Position numbers and translations under genes: made by a program. A stretch of DNA of 64,000 bases, taken from positions 248,001 to 312,000 of the forward strand of contig NZ_BMMF01000003.1 of assembly GCF_014645695.1 (NCBI RefSeq), read 5' to 3'. The stretch comes from Salinarimonas ramus (lineage in GTDB: Bacteria; Pseudomonadota; Alphaproteobacteria; Rhizobiales; Beijerinckiaceae). Below are positions 18,701-30,133 of the stretch, piece after piece (position 1 is the stretch's first letter; each line of letters starts with the position of its first letter). The notes beneath the pieces were generated by a model. The model was not told the DNA's origin. It was given only the letters and a program-made list of their open reading frames with translations, and did not search any database.

Positions 18701-20596
18701 TCGCAGCCCGTGACGGTGGCGGGCGTCGGCGACATGTCGGGCGACGTCTTCGGCAACGGCATGCTGCTCTCGCACGCGATCAAGCTCGTCGCCGCCTTCG
18801 ACCATCGCGACATCTTCATCGACCCGAACCCCGACCCGGAGACGTCCTTCGCCGAGCGCCGGCGGATGTTCGATCTCGGCCGCTCGTCCTGGGCGGATTA
18901 CGACAAGAGCCTGATCTCGAAGGGCGGCGGCGTGTTCTCGCGCAGCCTCAAGGCCATCCCGCTCTCCGCCGAGATGCGCGCGCTCCTCGACCTCGACCAG
19001 GCGAGCGCCACCCCCTTCGAGGTGATGCGCGCGATCCTGCGCATGCGCGTCGACCTGCTCTGGTTCGGCGGCATCGGCACCTACATCCGCGCGGTGGGCG
19101 AGAGCGACGAGCGGGTGGGCGATCGCGCCAACGACGCGATCCGCATCACCGGCTCCGAAGTGCGCGCCCGCGTGATCGGCGAGGGCGCCAATCTCGGCGT
19201 GACCCAGCTCGGCCGAATCGAGGCGGCGCAGGCGGGGGTTCGGCTCAACACCGACGCCATCGACAATTCCGCGGGCGTGAACACGTCCGACGTCGAGGTG
19301 AACATCAAGATCGCGCTCGACACGCCGCTGCGCGACGGGCGCCTCGAGCCGGAGGCGCGCAACGCGCTCCTCGCCGGCATGACCGAGGAGGTCGGGCGCC
19401 TCGTCCTGCGCAACAACTACCTCCAGACGCTCTCGATCTCGCTCGCCGAGCGGCGCGGGGCCGGCGACATCGGCTTCGTGCGGCGCCTGATGCAGGGGCT
19501 CGAGCACGAGGGCCGCCTCGACCGCGCGGTGGAGGAGCTGCCCGACGACGCGAGCCTGATCGCCCGCGCCGAGGCGGGACGCGGCATGACGCGCCCGGAG
19601 CTCGCCGTGCTGCTGGCCTACGCCAAGCTCCAGCTCTACGACCAGCTGCTCGCGAGCGCGGTGCCGGACGATCCCTATCTCGGTCGCGAGCTCGACCGCT
19701 ATTTCCCGCAGGCGCTGCACGAGCGCTTCGCCGACGCGATCGCGAGCCATCGCCTGCGCCGCGAGATCATCGCCACGCAGCTCTCCAACGCCATCGTCAA
19801 TCGCGGCGGCCCCACCGTCATCGCCCGCCTCGCGGACGCGACGGGTGCCGACGCGCCGACCATCGCGGCGGCCTACGCGGCGGCGCGCGACTCGTTCGGC
19901 CTCGTCGAGCTCAATGCCGGCGTCGACGCGCTCGACACGAAGATCGCCGGCGCGCTGCAGCTCGCGCTCTACGCCGAGCTCGAGGAGCTCGCGATGAACC
20001 GCATCGGCTGGTTCATCCGCAACGTCGACCTCGATCTCGAGCCGCTGGACGCCATCGTCGGGCGCTTCCGCGAGGGCGTCGTGGCCGTGGAGGCCGCCCT
20101 CGTCGACTGCCTGCCGGACGCCGCACAGGCGCTGTGGCGCGAGCGGACGGAGGCGCTCACGGCGCAAGCCGTGCCCGATGCGCTCGCGAGCCGGCTCGCG
20201 GCGCTGCCGATCCTCGTCGCGGCGCCGGACATCACCCTCATCGCCGAGGAGGCGCAGCGCTCGCTGCGCGACGTCGCGGCGACCTATTTCGCGCTCGACG
20301 AGACGTTCCGCCTCGGCACGCTCGCGGCGCAGGGACGCGACGTGGCGATCGCCGACTATTACGACCGCCTCGCCCTCGAGCGCGCGCTCTCGGGCGTCGC
20401 CGACGCGCATCGCCGGCTCACCGCCGAGATCGCCCGCGAGCAGGGCTCCGGGCGCGAGGCGGTGGAGGCGTGGTGCGCGAGCCGGCCGGACGTGACGCGC
20501 ATCCGCACCGCGGTCGACGGCATCGTCTCCTCGGGCCTGACGCTCTCGAAGCTGACGGTGGCCGCGAGCCTGCTCGGCGACCTCACCCGCGACTGA
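15743..20596 (+). CDS. gdhB: NAD-specific glutamate dehydrogenase, large (about 180 kDa) type
   Basis: A 1617-residue protein of the large bacterial NAD-GDH class first described in Streptomyces and Pseudomonas. It catabolises glutamate to 2-oxoglutarate and ammonia. A long N-terminal part with ACT-like regulatory segments is followed by the catalytic GDH core near residues 780-1260, recognisable by VARGGLRWSDRPQDFRTEVL, KNAVIVPVGAKGGFVPK, and the Rossmann segment VAGVGDMSGDVFGNG. The C-terminal third is helical. The frame is open from 15641, but ATG 15743 has an AGGAGG ribosome site nine bases upstream, which decides the start. No second metabolic gene of the pathway is adjacent. Confidence 0.95.
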   Translation: MDRIEDANGSGTIAAAMAALEEERSRQAPPRMVDDLFGRTPSEDLDRYAPSELAALAAAAYDHLRKPCPDVGGVPRHDLVVVDRELSGSGSGHGREITLVEAVNGDMPFLLDSTLAEIVDQGYEPRLVAHPILTVRRDAEGRLVELLGPSRGATPEGAIRESLIHIHLDRLDDEARERLRTALERVYSDVAVAVSDWGPMRERLAGAIARYRQAPPPLPADETKEALAFLDWIAADNFTLLGVREYSFPDGDVAAAPIEGSGLGILRDPAVKVLRRGRELVAMTPEVRAFLQKPSALIITKANVKSSVHRRAHLDYIGIKLFSDTGEVAGELRVVGLFTASAYIESTDDVPVLRLKREKILQRAQFDPQSHAGRALINVLENFPRDELFQVDEETLYAFALEIMNLSDRPRVRVLARPDEFDRFVSVLVFIPKDRYDTQVRRKVGEFLAGIYQGRVSAAYPAYPEGPLARTHYIIGREEGETPRVARQTLEDGVGTIVRTWGDALRDVLREEIGGPRARTLGARYADAFNAAYREAFSAREAIRDILITERISAERPRAVDLYRREGDPETRINLKVFSRGAGLPLSERVPLLENLGFHVVNERTYRVVPAGSREDERVWLHDMTLTRAAGGPITIERIEKPIEAALLALFRGLAESDGFNKLVLEAELGWRDVAMVRALARYLRQVRIAYGQDYLATTLARHPRIAAAIVAYFYARFDPRVSDKRPREEAEAEARGAIEEMLSEVQSLDDDRILRRFVNLVEAALRTNYFQIERGGHPRRTIAFKFACAKVEAMPLPRPLYEIFVYSPRVEGVHLRFGKVARGGLRWSDRPQDFRTEVLGLVKAQQVKNAVIVPVGAKGGFVPKRLPPMNEDRQAWFEEGRASYEVFIDTLLELTDNIVGDDIRPPPDTVRHDGDDPYLVVAADKGTATFSDTANAISLERGHWLGDAFASGGSNGYDHKGMGITARGAWEAVKRHFREMDVDIQSQPVTVAGVGDMSGDVFGNGMLLSHAIKLVAAFDHRDIFIDPNPDPETSFAERRRMFDLGRSSWADYDKSLISKGGGVFSRSLKAIPLSAEMRALLDLDQASATPFEVMRAILRMRVDLLWFGGIGTYIRAVGESDERVGDRANDAIRITGSEVRARVIGEGANLGVTQLGRIEAAQAGVRLNTDAIDNSAGVNTSDVEVNIKIALDTPLRDGRLEPEARNALLAGMTEEVGRLVLRNNYLQTLSISLAERRGAGDIGFVRRLMQGLEHEGRLDRAVEELPDDASLIARAEAGRGMTRPELAVLLAYAKLQLYDQLLASAVPDDPYLGRELDRYFPQALHERFADAIASHRLRREIIATQLSNAIVNRGGPTVIARLADATGADAPTIAAAYAAARDSFGLVELNAGVDALDTKIAGALQLALYAELEELAMNRIGWFIRNVDLDLEPLDAIVGRFREGVVAVEAALVDCLPDAAQALWRERTEALTAQAVPDALASRLAALPILVAAPDITLIAEEAQRSLRDVAATYFALDETFRLGTLAAQGRDVAIADYYDRLALERALSGVADAHRRLTAEIAREQGSGREAVEAWCASRPDVTRIRTAVDGIVSSGLTLSKLTVAASLLGDLTRD

Positions 20597-20640
20597 GCCG
20601 CTTTCACCACGCGTTAACCGGTGCGTGCCCATTCTGGCAC

Positions 20641-21183
20641 ATGCGCACGCACCGGACCCTCACGCGCCCCGACGCGACGGCGCTCCCGGCGCCGCCTCGC
20701 CTGGCGCGCACGCTCCTCGCCTGCCTCGTCCTCTCGCTGACCGTGCTCGCCGCGCCCGTCGAGGCGCGCCTCGACGCGCTGCCGGAGATGGTCCAGCGCC
20801 GGGCGCTCGCCATGGTCGACGCCTGCCAGCGCGCGGGCGGCAGCCCGGGCGACCCGATGATGGCGATCGAGCGCGTCGACCTCACCGGCAACGGCCGCCC
20901 GGATCTCGTCCTCGACGAGAACCGCTTCGATTGCCACGGGCGCCAGTCCATGCACTGCGCGCCCATCGGCTGCGAGACCTTCGTCTTCGTGGACCAGCGC
21001 TGGACCGGCTGGAAGCAGATCCTCAGCGTGGTGGGCTCGTACTGCATCGAGTACGGCGAGCGCCCGCCGCGCTTCGTCACCATCCAGCGCAACTTCACCT
21101 TCGACGGCGGCTCGGAGATCCTCAACGTCCGCTATCGCTTCACCCGCGGCATGTATCTCCAGGACGGGCGTGGGAGTTGCTGA
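20641..21183 (+). CDS. exported protein of unknown function
   Basis: A 180-residue protein with an N-terminal signal segment (about residues 20-42, LARTLLACLVLSLTVLAAPV then EARL). The mature part contains an EF-hand-like loop, DLTGNGRPDLVLDENRFD, followed by a cysteine cluster (CHGRQSMHCAPIGCETFVF) and a tryptophan-containing FVDQRWTGWKQI. This pattern resembles small periplasmic proteins of Hyphomicrobiales, but I do not know a function; calcium binding is possible. The start codon lies in the loop of an 11-bp inverted repeat (20618-20628 with 20645-20655), and no ribosome site is evident, so translation may be weak or regulated. Confidence 0.7.
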   Translation: MRTHRTLTRPDATALPAPPRLARTLLACLVLSLTVLAAPVEARLDALPEMVQRRALAMVDACQRAGGSPGDPMMAIERVDLTGNGRPDLVLDENRFDCHGRQSMHCAPIGCETFVFVDQRWTGWKQILSVVGSYCIEYGERPPRFVTIQRNFTFDGGSEILNVRYRFTRGMYLQDGRGSC

Positions 21184-21198
21184 GCCGCCGCATGCACC

Positions 21199-21834
21199 TC
21201 ACCCCCCGCGCACCAGCGTCGTGATACCGTCCACCGCGAACTGCACCGCGAGCGCGGCGAGGATCACGCCGAGCAGGCGGGTCAGCACGATGTTGCCGGT
21301 GACGCCGAGCAGCTTCGAGACGCGCTCGGCGACCAGGAAGGCGAGGAAGCAGGTGGCCACGCACACGGCGATGACGGCGACGAGGGCCGCCTGCATCGCC
21401 GGTTCGCCGGCCGCGCGTCCGGCGAGCAGGATCACCGCCGTGATGGCGCCGGGTCCCGCCATCAGCGGGATAGCCAGGGGGAAGGCGGCGACGTTGCGCA
21501 CGTGGTCGAGGGTGATCGCCGTTTCCGCCGTCTCGCGCTTGCGCTCCGAGCGCCCGCCGAAGATCATCTCGAAGGCGATGTAGAAGAGCAGGATGCCGCC
21601 GGCGATGCGGAAGGCGGGGAGCCCGACGCCGAGCGCCTGCAGCAGCAATTCGCCGCCGAAGCCGAAGAACAAGAGGATCGCGAAGGCGATGAGGCAGGCG
21701 CGCACGGACACGCCGCGGCGCTGCTCCTTCGTCATCCCGTTCGTCACCGACAGGAAGATCGGCGCGAGGCCCGGCGGATCGAGCGTGACGAGCAGCGTCA
21801 CGAAAGCGGCCCAGAGGAAGTCGGCGTCGATCAT
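21199..21834 (-). CDS. MarC family integral membrane protein
   Basis: A 211-residue inner-membrane protein with six hydrophobic segments, the usual MarC layout and length. Motifs include LLVTLDPPGLAPIFLSVTNG in the first helix pair, RIAGGILLFYIAFEMIFGG, and the second-half repeat FPLAIPLMAGPGAITAVILL. The family's molecular role is not settled; earlier links to multiple antibiotic resistance were withdrawn for E. coli MarC, so resistance should not be assumed. The frame continues upstream beyond 21834, but ATG 21834 is the family start. It converges with the exported protein gene and diverges from the phosphatase gene. Confidence 0.9.
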   Translation of the reverse strand: MIDADFLWAAFVTLLVTLDPPGLAPIFLSVTNGMTKEQRRGVSVRACLIAFAILLFFGFGGELLLQALGVGLPAFRIAGGILLFYIAFEMIFGGRSERKRETAETAITLDHVRNVAAFPLAIPLMAGPGAITAVILLAGRAAGEPAMQAALVAVIAVCVATCFLAFLVAERVSKLLGVTGNIVLTRLLGVILAALAVQFAVDGITTLVRGG

Positions 21835-21961
21835 GGAGCCTCGGCGGCGAGGGAATGCGTCGGCCGGGCTTAGCCGAAACACTGCGCCCCGTCGACCTCG
21901 CGTCGGGTCCGTGCCACAGTCGCGCTTTCCCTCCCCGAGTGCCCCCGCGGAGCCGCGTCTC

Positions 21962-22828
21962 ATGGCCTTCACGATCCGTGACCAGATCTCGCTTCCCGGC
22001 TCGCCCGCGCGGCCCAACGAGGACGCGTGCGGGGCGGCGGGGGACTTCGCCTGGGTGATCGACGGCGCGATTCTGCCGGGCACCGAGCCGATCATGGACG
22101 CGCCGTCCGACGCCGCCTGGCTCGCGGGCTTCGCGAGCGCGCGCTTCGCCGCCCTCGCGCCCCACGCGCAAGACCCCGCGCAGCTGACGCTCGCCGTGAT
22201 CGAGGAGGCGCGCGCGGGCTTCCTGGAGCGCGTCGAGACGAGCGGGCGCAGCGAACGGATGGAACGCCACACCTGGCCCGTGGCGGCGCTGACGCTGGCG
22301 CATCGCCGCATCGGGCGGCTCGACACGCTCACCATCGCCGACACGATCGCCTATGTCCGCGACGAGGCGGGCGCGGTCTACACGCTGGGCGAAGCGCCGG
22401 ACCTGCGCCGGGCCGAGAGCGCGCTCGCCGCGCGGCTGATGCGCGAGACCGGCGCGGACGTCGAGACCATGCGCACGACGCAGGCCTATCGCGAGGACAG
22501 CGAGCGCCGGCGCCGGGCGCAGGTCGCGAGCGCGCCCGCCGTGTTCGGGCTCCATCCCGACGCCGTGGCGCTCGCCGAGCGCGGCTCCGTCACGCTCGAC
22601 GGTGACGCGCTGGTGCTGCTGGCGAGCGACGGCTTCTCGGCGCTGGTCGAGCTCTACGAGGACATGGACGTCGCCGCGATGATGGCCCGCGCCGCCGAGG
22701 AGGGGCTCTCTTCGCTCGCCGCGCGGCTGCGGGAGATCGAGACGCGGATCGACCCGTCGGGACACCTCTATCCGCGCTTCAAGCGCTCCGACGACGCCAC
22801 CGCGATCCTGGTGGAGGGGTCCTTCTGA
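21962..22828 (+). CDS. PP2C-like serine/threonine phosphatase
   Basis: The product has 288 residues with a shortened PP2C pattern: RPNEDACG near the start (the RxxNED motif), then FAWVIDGAI (metal-binding aspartate and glycine), DALVLLASDGFSALVE near residue 222, and RSDDATAILVE at the end. Metal-dependent dephosphorylation of serine or threonine is expected, although the usual glycine pair after the aspartate (DGMGG) is DGAILP here, so activity needs care. There is no serine/threonine kinase gene nearby, so the substrate is unknown. Its last 61 bases overlap the convergent histidine-kinase gene. Start ATG 21962 begins the conserved domain. Confidence 0.75.
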   Translation: MAFTIRDQISLPGSPARPNEDACGAAGDFAWVIDGAILPGTEPIMDAPSDAAWLAGFASARFAALAPHAQDPAQLTLAVIEEARAGFLERVETSGRSERMERHTWPVAALTLAHRRIGRLDTLTIADTIAYVRDEAGAVYTLGEAPDLRRAESALAARLMRETGADVETMRTTQAYREDSERRRRAQVASAPAVFGLHPDAVALAERGSVTLDGDALVLLASDGFSALVELYEDMDVAAMMARAAEEGLSSLAARLREIETRIDPSGHLYPRFKRSDDATAILVEGSF

Positions 22829-24252
22829 CGCGTGCGTGCGCGGGGCAGGACCAGCACGGCCCGCAGGCCGGGCTCGGCGTCCTCGAGCCGCAGCGTCCCG
22901 CCGTGCAGGCGCGCTACCGCGGCGACGAGGGAGAGGCCGAGCCCGAAGCCCGGGCGCGTGCGCGCGGTCTCGAGCCGCACGAAGCGCTCCAGCACCCGCT
23001 CCCGATCGTCCGCCGGTATGCCCGGCCCGCGATCGCGGACGCTGACCACGACGTTCTCGCCCACGCGCTCCGCCGTCAGCGTCACGGGCGCACCGGGCGC
23101 GGCCTCGCTCGCGTATTTCAGCGCGTTGTCGATGAGGTTGGCGAGCGCCTGGCCGAGCAGCTCGCGCGAGCCGACGAGGGGCAGCGCGTCCGCGATGCGC
23201 AGCTCCAGCGGCACGCCCGCTTCCTCGGCCACCGCCTCGTAGAGCTCACCCACGCCTCGCGCTATCTCGGCGGCGTCGACCTCGGCGAGGGGCGCCTCCG
23301 CATTGCCGGCCTCGAGCCGCGCGATCATCAGGAGGGCGTTGAAGACGCGGATGAGGTCGTCGCTCTCCTCGATGGTGCGCTCCAGCGCCGCGCGCAGCGC
23401 GTCCGGGCTGTCGGCGGTGCGCAGCGCCTCGTCGGCGCGGGCGCGCAGGCGCGCGAGCGGGGATTTCAGGTCGTGGGCGATGTTGTCGGAGACCTGGCGC
23501 ATGCCCTCCATCAGCTCGCCGATGCGCTCGAGCATGGCGTTGAGGCTCTGCGCCAGCCGGTCGAGCTCGTCGCCCGAGCCCGAGACGCCGAGGCGCCCGG
23601 AGAGATCGCCCGCCATGATGGTCTTCGTCGTCGCCGTCATCGCCTCGATGCGCCCGAGCACGCGCTTCGAGACGAGCCAGCCGCCGAGGAAGCCGAGCAC
23701 GACGAGGACGAGGAGCGACCAGCCGAACGCGCCCCAGATCGCCTCCACGAGGCGGTCGCGCTCGCCCATGTCGCGCCCCACGAGCAGGCGAAAGCCGCCG
23801 GGCAGGACGAAGACGCGCACGAGCGCGCGATGCACGGCGACGCCGCTCTCGTCCTCGGCGGTGAGGCGCGCGTATTCGATGGCGCGCTCGCCGGGCACGT
23901 CGAGGGTGCCCGGCGAGACCGAGACGACGTTGCCGGTGATGCGCTGCCCCTGCGGCGTCGTGAACAGGTAGACGGAGGCGCCGGGCGCCTGCGCGCGGCG
24001 CTCCACCGCGCCCGCGAGACGCCGGAGCCCACCGCGGCGCCAGACCTGCTCGAGCTCGGCGATCTCCGCCTCGATGGTCTCCACCATGCCGCGCGTCATG
24101 ATCCGCTCGGCGCTCCAGGCGACGTAGCCGAGCGCGAGCACGATCGAGAGGGCGAAGATGCCGAGATAGACGAGCGACAGGCGAAACGCCGTCGTCGACA
24201 GGAGCTTGCGCAGGCCGGCCGCTCCAGCGCCGATGCCCGCCCGCGCGCTCAC
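22768..24252 (-). CDS. membrane sensor histidine kinase (OmpR-partner type)
   Basis: A 494-residue kinase with two membrane helices (about 19-50 and 168-190) enclosing a periplasmic sensor loop of about 120 residues, then a HAMP linker, a HisKA domain with the phosphorylated histidine in NIAHDLKSPLARL, and an ATP-binding domain with N-box LANLIDNALKYA, DRGPGIP, and GFGLGLSLVAAVARLHGG. It phosphorylates the response regulator encoded just upstream; the start of this gene overlaps the regulator's stop as ATGA. The signal is unknown. The 3' end overlaps the convergent PP2C-like gene by 61 bases. Confidence 0.93.
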   Translation of the reverse strand: MSARAGIGAGAAGLRKLLSTTAFRLSLVYLGIFALSIVLALGYVAWSAERIMTRGMVETIEAEIAELEQVWRRGGLRRLAGAVERRAQAPGASVYLFTTPQGQRITGNVVSVSPGTLDVPGERAIEYARLTAEDESGVAVHRALVRVFVLPGGFRLLVGRDMGERDRLVEAIWGAFGWSLLVLVVLGFLGGWLVSKRVLGRIEAMTATTKTIMAGDLSGRLGVSGSGDELDRLAQSLNAMLERIGELMEGMRQVSDNIAHDLKSPLARLRARADEALRTADSPDALRAALERTIEESDDLIRVFNALLMIARLEAGNAEAPLAEVDAAEIARGVGELYEAVAEEAGVPLELRIADALPLVGSRELLGQALANLIDNALKYASEAAPGAPVTLTAERVGENVVVSVRDRGPGIPADDRERVLERFVRLETARTRPGFGLGLSLVAAVARLHGGTLRLEDAEPGLRAVLVLPRARTRQKDPSTRIAVASSERLKRG

Positions 24253-24935
24253 TCGCCCGCCCCGCGCAGCCGGTAGCCGGCGCCGCGCACGGTCTGGATC
24301 AGCGCCTGGTCGAAGCCCTTGTCCACCTTCGCCCGCAGGCGTGAGACATGGACGTCGATGACGTTGGTCTGCGGGTCGAAATGGTAGTCCCAGACGTGCT
24401 CCAGCAGCATGGTGCGCGTGACGACGCGGCCGGCGTTCTTCATCAGGTATTCGAGCAGCCGGAACTCGCGGGGCTGCAGCTCGATCTCCGTGCCCGCGCG
24501 GGTGACGCGCCGCGCCAGGCGGTCGAGCTCGAGATCGGCGACCCGATAGCTCGTCGGCTCGGCCTGCGCCGGCGCCGCGCCGCGCCGCGCCAGCACCTCG
24601 ATGCGGGCGAGGAGCTCGGAGAAGGCGTAGGGCTTGGGCAGGTAGTCGTCCCCGCCCGCGCGCAGGCCCTTGACGCGATCGTCCACCTGTCCGAGCGCGG
24701 AGAGGATGAGCACAGGGGTCGCCACGCCCTGCTCACGCAACGAGCGGATGAGGGAGAGCCCGTCGAGCTTGGGCAGCATGCGATCGACGACGAGGATGTC
24801 GTAATCGCCGCTCTCGGCCAGCGCATAGCCGTCGAGCCCGGTCTCGGCTTGATCGACGGCGTGCCCCTCCTCGCGCAGGCCCTTGGCGAGGAAGGCCGCC
24901 GCCTCGCGGTCGTCTTCGACGATGAGGATCTTCAT
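24249..24935 (-). CDS. OmpR/PhoB family response regulator
   Basis: A 228-residue transcription regulator. The receiver domain has the acidic pair at residues 8-9, the phospho-acceptor aspartate at 51 (ILVVDRMLPKLDG) and the switch lysine in YLPKPYAF. The winged-helix output domain at about 130-225 carries LQPREFRLLEYLM, the recognition-helix region NVIDVHVSRLRAKVD and the C-terminal hairpin TVRGAGYRL. It is the first gene of the pair with the histidine kinase (ATGA overlap). Targets are unknown; no direct-repeat operator was recognised upstream. It lies 49 bases after ligA, so read-through from ligA is possible. Confidence 0.95.
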   Translation of the reverse strand: MKILIVEDDREAAAFLAKGLREEGHAVDQAETGLDGYALAESGDYDILVVDRMLPKLDGLSLIRSLREQGVATPVLILSALGQVDDRVKGLRAGGDDYLPKPYAFSELLARIEVLARRGAAPAQAEPTSYRVADLELDRLARRVTRAGTEIELQPREFRLLEYLMKNAGRVVTRTMLLEHVWDYHFDPQTNVIDVHVSRLRAKVDKGFDQALIQTVRGAGYRLRGAGE

Positions 24936-24984
24936 GGCGTGCAGGAGATAGTCATCGCGCGCCCGCGCGCCAATCGCCGCCTGC

Positions 24985-27977
<2,993 letters not shown>

Positions 27978-27978
27978 G

Positions 27979-28281
27979 TCACGCCTCCCAGGCCGGCCGG
28001 CGCCGCATCAGCGCGACGAGGCGCGGATGCGCCGCGGGCGGCGTGTCCAGCGCGTCGAGGAAGGCCGCGTGGCGCGAATCGTCCAGGCCGAACAGCCGCT
28101 CGTCGATGAGCACGTCCACCGCTCGGGAGCGTGCGCTCTCGAGGATGAACTCGGACCGCGTCTTCCCCAGGGAGGAGGCGGCCTTGTCGATGAGGTCGCG
28201 TGTGCGGGCGGGCGCGCGCACGTGGATCGTCGTCTCCCGCCGCACGCCGTCCGCCCGCGCGGCGCGTCTCGGCCCGTCCAT
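27979..28281 (-). CDS. DUF1778 antitoxin, TacA-like
   Basis: A 100-residue antitoxin with an N-terminal ribbon-helix-helix (RETTIHVRAPARTRDLIDKA, then SLGKTRSEFILESA) that binds operator DNA, and a C-terminal tail (FLDALDTPPAAHPRLVALM) that should wrap the toxin. A GTG at 28305 is in frame, but ATG 28281 has GGAGGG eight bases upstream and is preferred. The gene precedes the toxin by one base and the pair is presumably autoregulated. The operator was not defined, although the 28290-28335 stretch has loosely symmetrical TGACAC/GTGTCA words. Confidence 0.85.
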   Translation of the reverse strand: MDGPRRAARADGVRRETTIHVRAPARTRDLIDKAASSLGKTRSEFILESARSRAVDVLIDERLFGLDDSRHAAFLDALDTPPAAHPRLVALMRRRPAWEA

Positions 28282-28483
28282 CGCACTGCCCTCCGCTCCT
28301 GACACTTCAAGATGTCGCGTCAGGTTGACACAGCTTGCGGAACTTCGGGCCGGACGTCAACAATGGGATGCGTGCATCCCCGGGAAAACGCAATGAAGCG
28401 GGCGCCCCTCCCCCGCTCGTCCCCTTCCCGTCTTCGCGAACCCGCGCGTTTCCCGCGCCCGCGCGGCGCGCTAGGGTCGCGCC

Positions 28484-29890
28484 ATGACCACACGATCCGA
28501 TGCCATCGCCCGCGCGGCCGCGCATTTCGACGAGGGCGGCTTCGCCGAGACGCTGGCGCGCCTCGTCGCCATGCCCACCGAGAGCCAGAACCCCGCGTGC
28601 GCAGCGGCGCTCGAGGCCTACCTCACCGACGCCATGCGCCCGGCCTTCGAGGCGCTCGGCTTCGAGGTCGCGATCGTCCGCGACCCGGCCGCGCCGGCGC
28701 CGTTCCTCATCGCACGGCGTCGGGAGGGCGCCGATCTGCCCACCGTGCTCGGCTACGGCCACGGCGACACCGTGCGCGGGCAGGACGAGCGCTGGGCGGC
28801 GGGCCTCTCGCCCTGGACGCTGGTGGAGCGCGACGGCGCCTATTGGGGGCGCGGCACCGCCGACAACAAGGGCCAGCACGCCATCGACATGGCGGCGCTC
28901 GCCGCCGTGATCGAGACCCGCGGACGGCTGGGCTTCAACGCCACCTTCCTCGTGGAGATGGGCGAGGAGACGGGCTCGCCGGGCCTTCGCGAGATCGCCC
29001 GCACGCATGCGGCGGATCTCGCGGCGGACCTCCTCGTCGCCTCCGACGGGCCGCGCCTGTCGAAGGATCGCCCGACGCTCTTCCTCGGATCGCGCGGGGG
29101 ATACCCGATCGATTTCGTGGTGGAGGCGCGCGAGGGCGCGCATCATTCGGGAAATTTCGGCGGCCTTCTGGCCAACCCGGCGATCGAGCTCGCCCATGCA
29201 CTCGCCTCGCTCACGGGCCCGACGGGGTCGATCCGCATCCCGGAATGGACGCCGGGTGCGGTGCCGGACGCGGTGCGGCGTGCGCTCGCCGACATCGTGC
29301 CCGAGCAGCAACCCGGCGGGCCCGCGCTCGACCCCTGGTGGGGCGAGCCGGGCTTGAGCCCGGCGGAGCGCGTCTTCGCCTGGTCGTCCTTCGAGATTCT
29401 GGCCATGCATGCCGGCGTGCCGGAGGCGCCGGTGAACGCGATCCCCGGCCGGGCGTGGGCGCGCGGGCAGCTGCGCTTCCCCGTCGGCGTCGATCCGGAC
29501 GGGGTGATCCCGGCGCTGCGCCGGCATCTCGATGCGCACGGCTTCGAGCGCGTCGCGGTTTCGCGCGCCCGCGAGGAGGTGTTCCCGGCGACCCGCACGG
29601 ACCCGGACCACCCCGCGGTGGCGTTCTGCGCGCAGAGCCTCGCGCGCACCGCAGGCGCGCCGCCGGCGATCCTGCCGAACCTCGGCGGATCGCTGCCCAA
29701 CGACGTCTTCGCCGATCTCCTCGGCATGCCCACCGTGTGGGTGCCGCATTCCTATCCGGGCTGCTCGCAGCACGCGCCGAACGAGCACCTGCCCACGTCG
29801 ATCGCCCGCGAGGGGCTCATGCTGATGGCGGGGCTCTACTGGGACCTCGGCGAGCCCGGCGCCCGCGAGCGCATCCGCGGCACGGCCTGA
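28484..29890 (+). CDS. M20 family metallopeptidase
   Basis: A 468-residue di-zinc amidohydrolase of the ArgE/DapE/dipeptidase group. Metal ligands and catalytic residues sit in GYGHGDTVRG (His, Asp), GRGTADNKGQHAIDM (bridging Asp), EMGEETGSPGL (catalytic and metal Glu) and PHSYPGCSQHAPNEHLP (final His). The dimerisation insert contains AHHSGNFGG. The protein lacks a signal peptide, so it is cytosolic. Its substrate is not evident; the sequence resembles uncharacterised M20 dipeptidases rather than ArgE or DapE. A terminator hairpin follows the stop. Confidence 0.9.
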   Translation: MTTRSDAIARAAAHFDEGGFAETLARLVAMPTESQNPACAAALEAYLTDAMRPAFEALGFEVAIVRDPAAPAPFLIARRREGADLPTVLGYGHGDTVRGQDERWAAGLSPWTLVERDGAYWGRGTADNKGQHAIDMAALAAVIETRGRLGFNATFLVEMGEETGSPGLREIARTHAADLAADLLVASDGPRLSKDRPTLFLGSRGGYPIDFVVEAREGAHHSGNFGGLLANPAIELAHALASLTGPTGSIRIPEWTPGAVPDAVRRALADIVPEQQPGGPALDPWWGEPGLSPAERVFAWSSFEILAMHAGVPEAPVNAIPGRAWARGQLRFPVGVDPDGVIPALRRHLDAHGFERVAVSRAREEVFPATRTDPDHPAVAFCAQSLARTAGAPPAILPNLGGSLPNDVFADLLGMPTVWVPHSYPGCSQHAPNEHLPTSIAREGLMLMAGLYWDLGEPGARERIRGTA

Positions 29891-29896
29891 CGAGAA

Positions 29897-29931
29897 GAGC
29901 CCGCGCTCTCCTCCGGGGAGAGCGCGGGCTC
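29897..29931. terminator. 15-bp hairpin between convergent genes
   Basis: The arms 29897-29911 and 29917-29931 are perfectly complementary over 15 bp with a 5-base loop. It lies between the convergent M20 gene and the small 64-residue gene, and probably terminates transcription from both sides. T-tracts are absent. Confidence 0.75.
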
Positions 29932-29938
29932 GGAACCG

Positions 29939-30133
29939 TCAGTCCTTGGTGCTGACCGTGTAGGCCGGGGGATCGGAGGCGGGGAAGCTCTCCTCCATCG
30001 CCTCGTCGATCATGTCCTCCTGCTCCTTGCGCGTATGCGACTCGGGCGTCAGCCCCGCCTGCTGGCGATCGGGAGCGGGCTTGTCCTTCGGGTCCGGCTC
30101 GCCGCCGGGCTTGGTGGGCTTGTCGTCGGTCAT
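29939..30133 (-). CDS. small acidic 64-residue protein
   Basis: The product begins MTDDKPTKPGGEPDPKDKP and ends in MIDEAMEESFPASDPPAYT plus a short tail. The C-terminal EAMEESFPASDPPA segment recurs at the end of many small uncharacterised alphaproteobacterial proteins. The first half is disordered-looking and charged. An upstream GTG-type extension exists to 30187, but ATG 30133 has GGGGAG five to eight bases ahead and is preferred. It is monocistronic, convergent with the M20 gene across a hairpin. No function is known; a stress-related role is only a guess. Confidence 0.75.
   Translation of the reverse strand: MTDDKPTKPGGEPDPKDKPAPDRQQAGLTPESHTRKEQEDMIDEAMEESFPASDPPAYTVSTKD

Noticed and set aside
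15614-20632. Very long minus-strand open frame opposite the NAD-glutamate dehydrogenase
   Set aside because: It mirrors the true gene; the translation is low-complexity (Arg, Glu, Ala, Val, Asp, Gly) with no domain, a common artefact of high-GC DNA lacking AT-rich stops.
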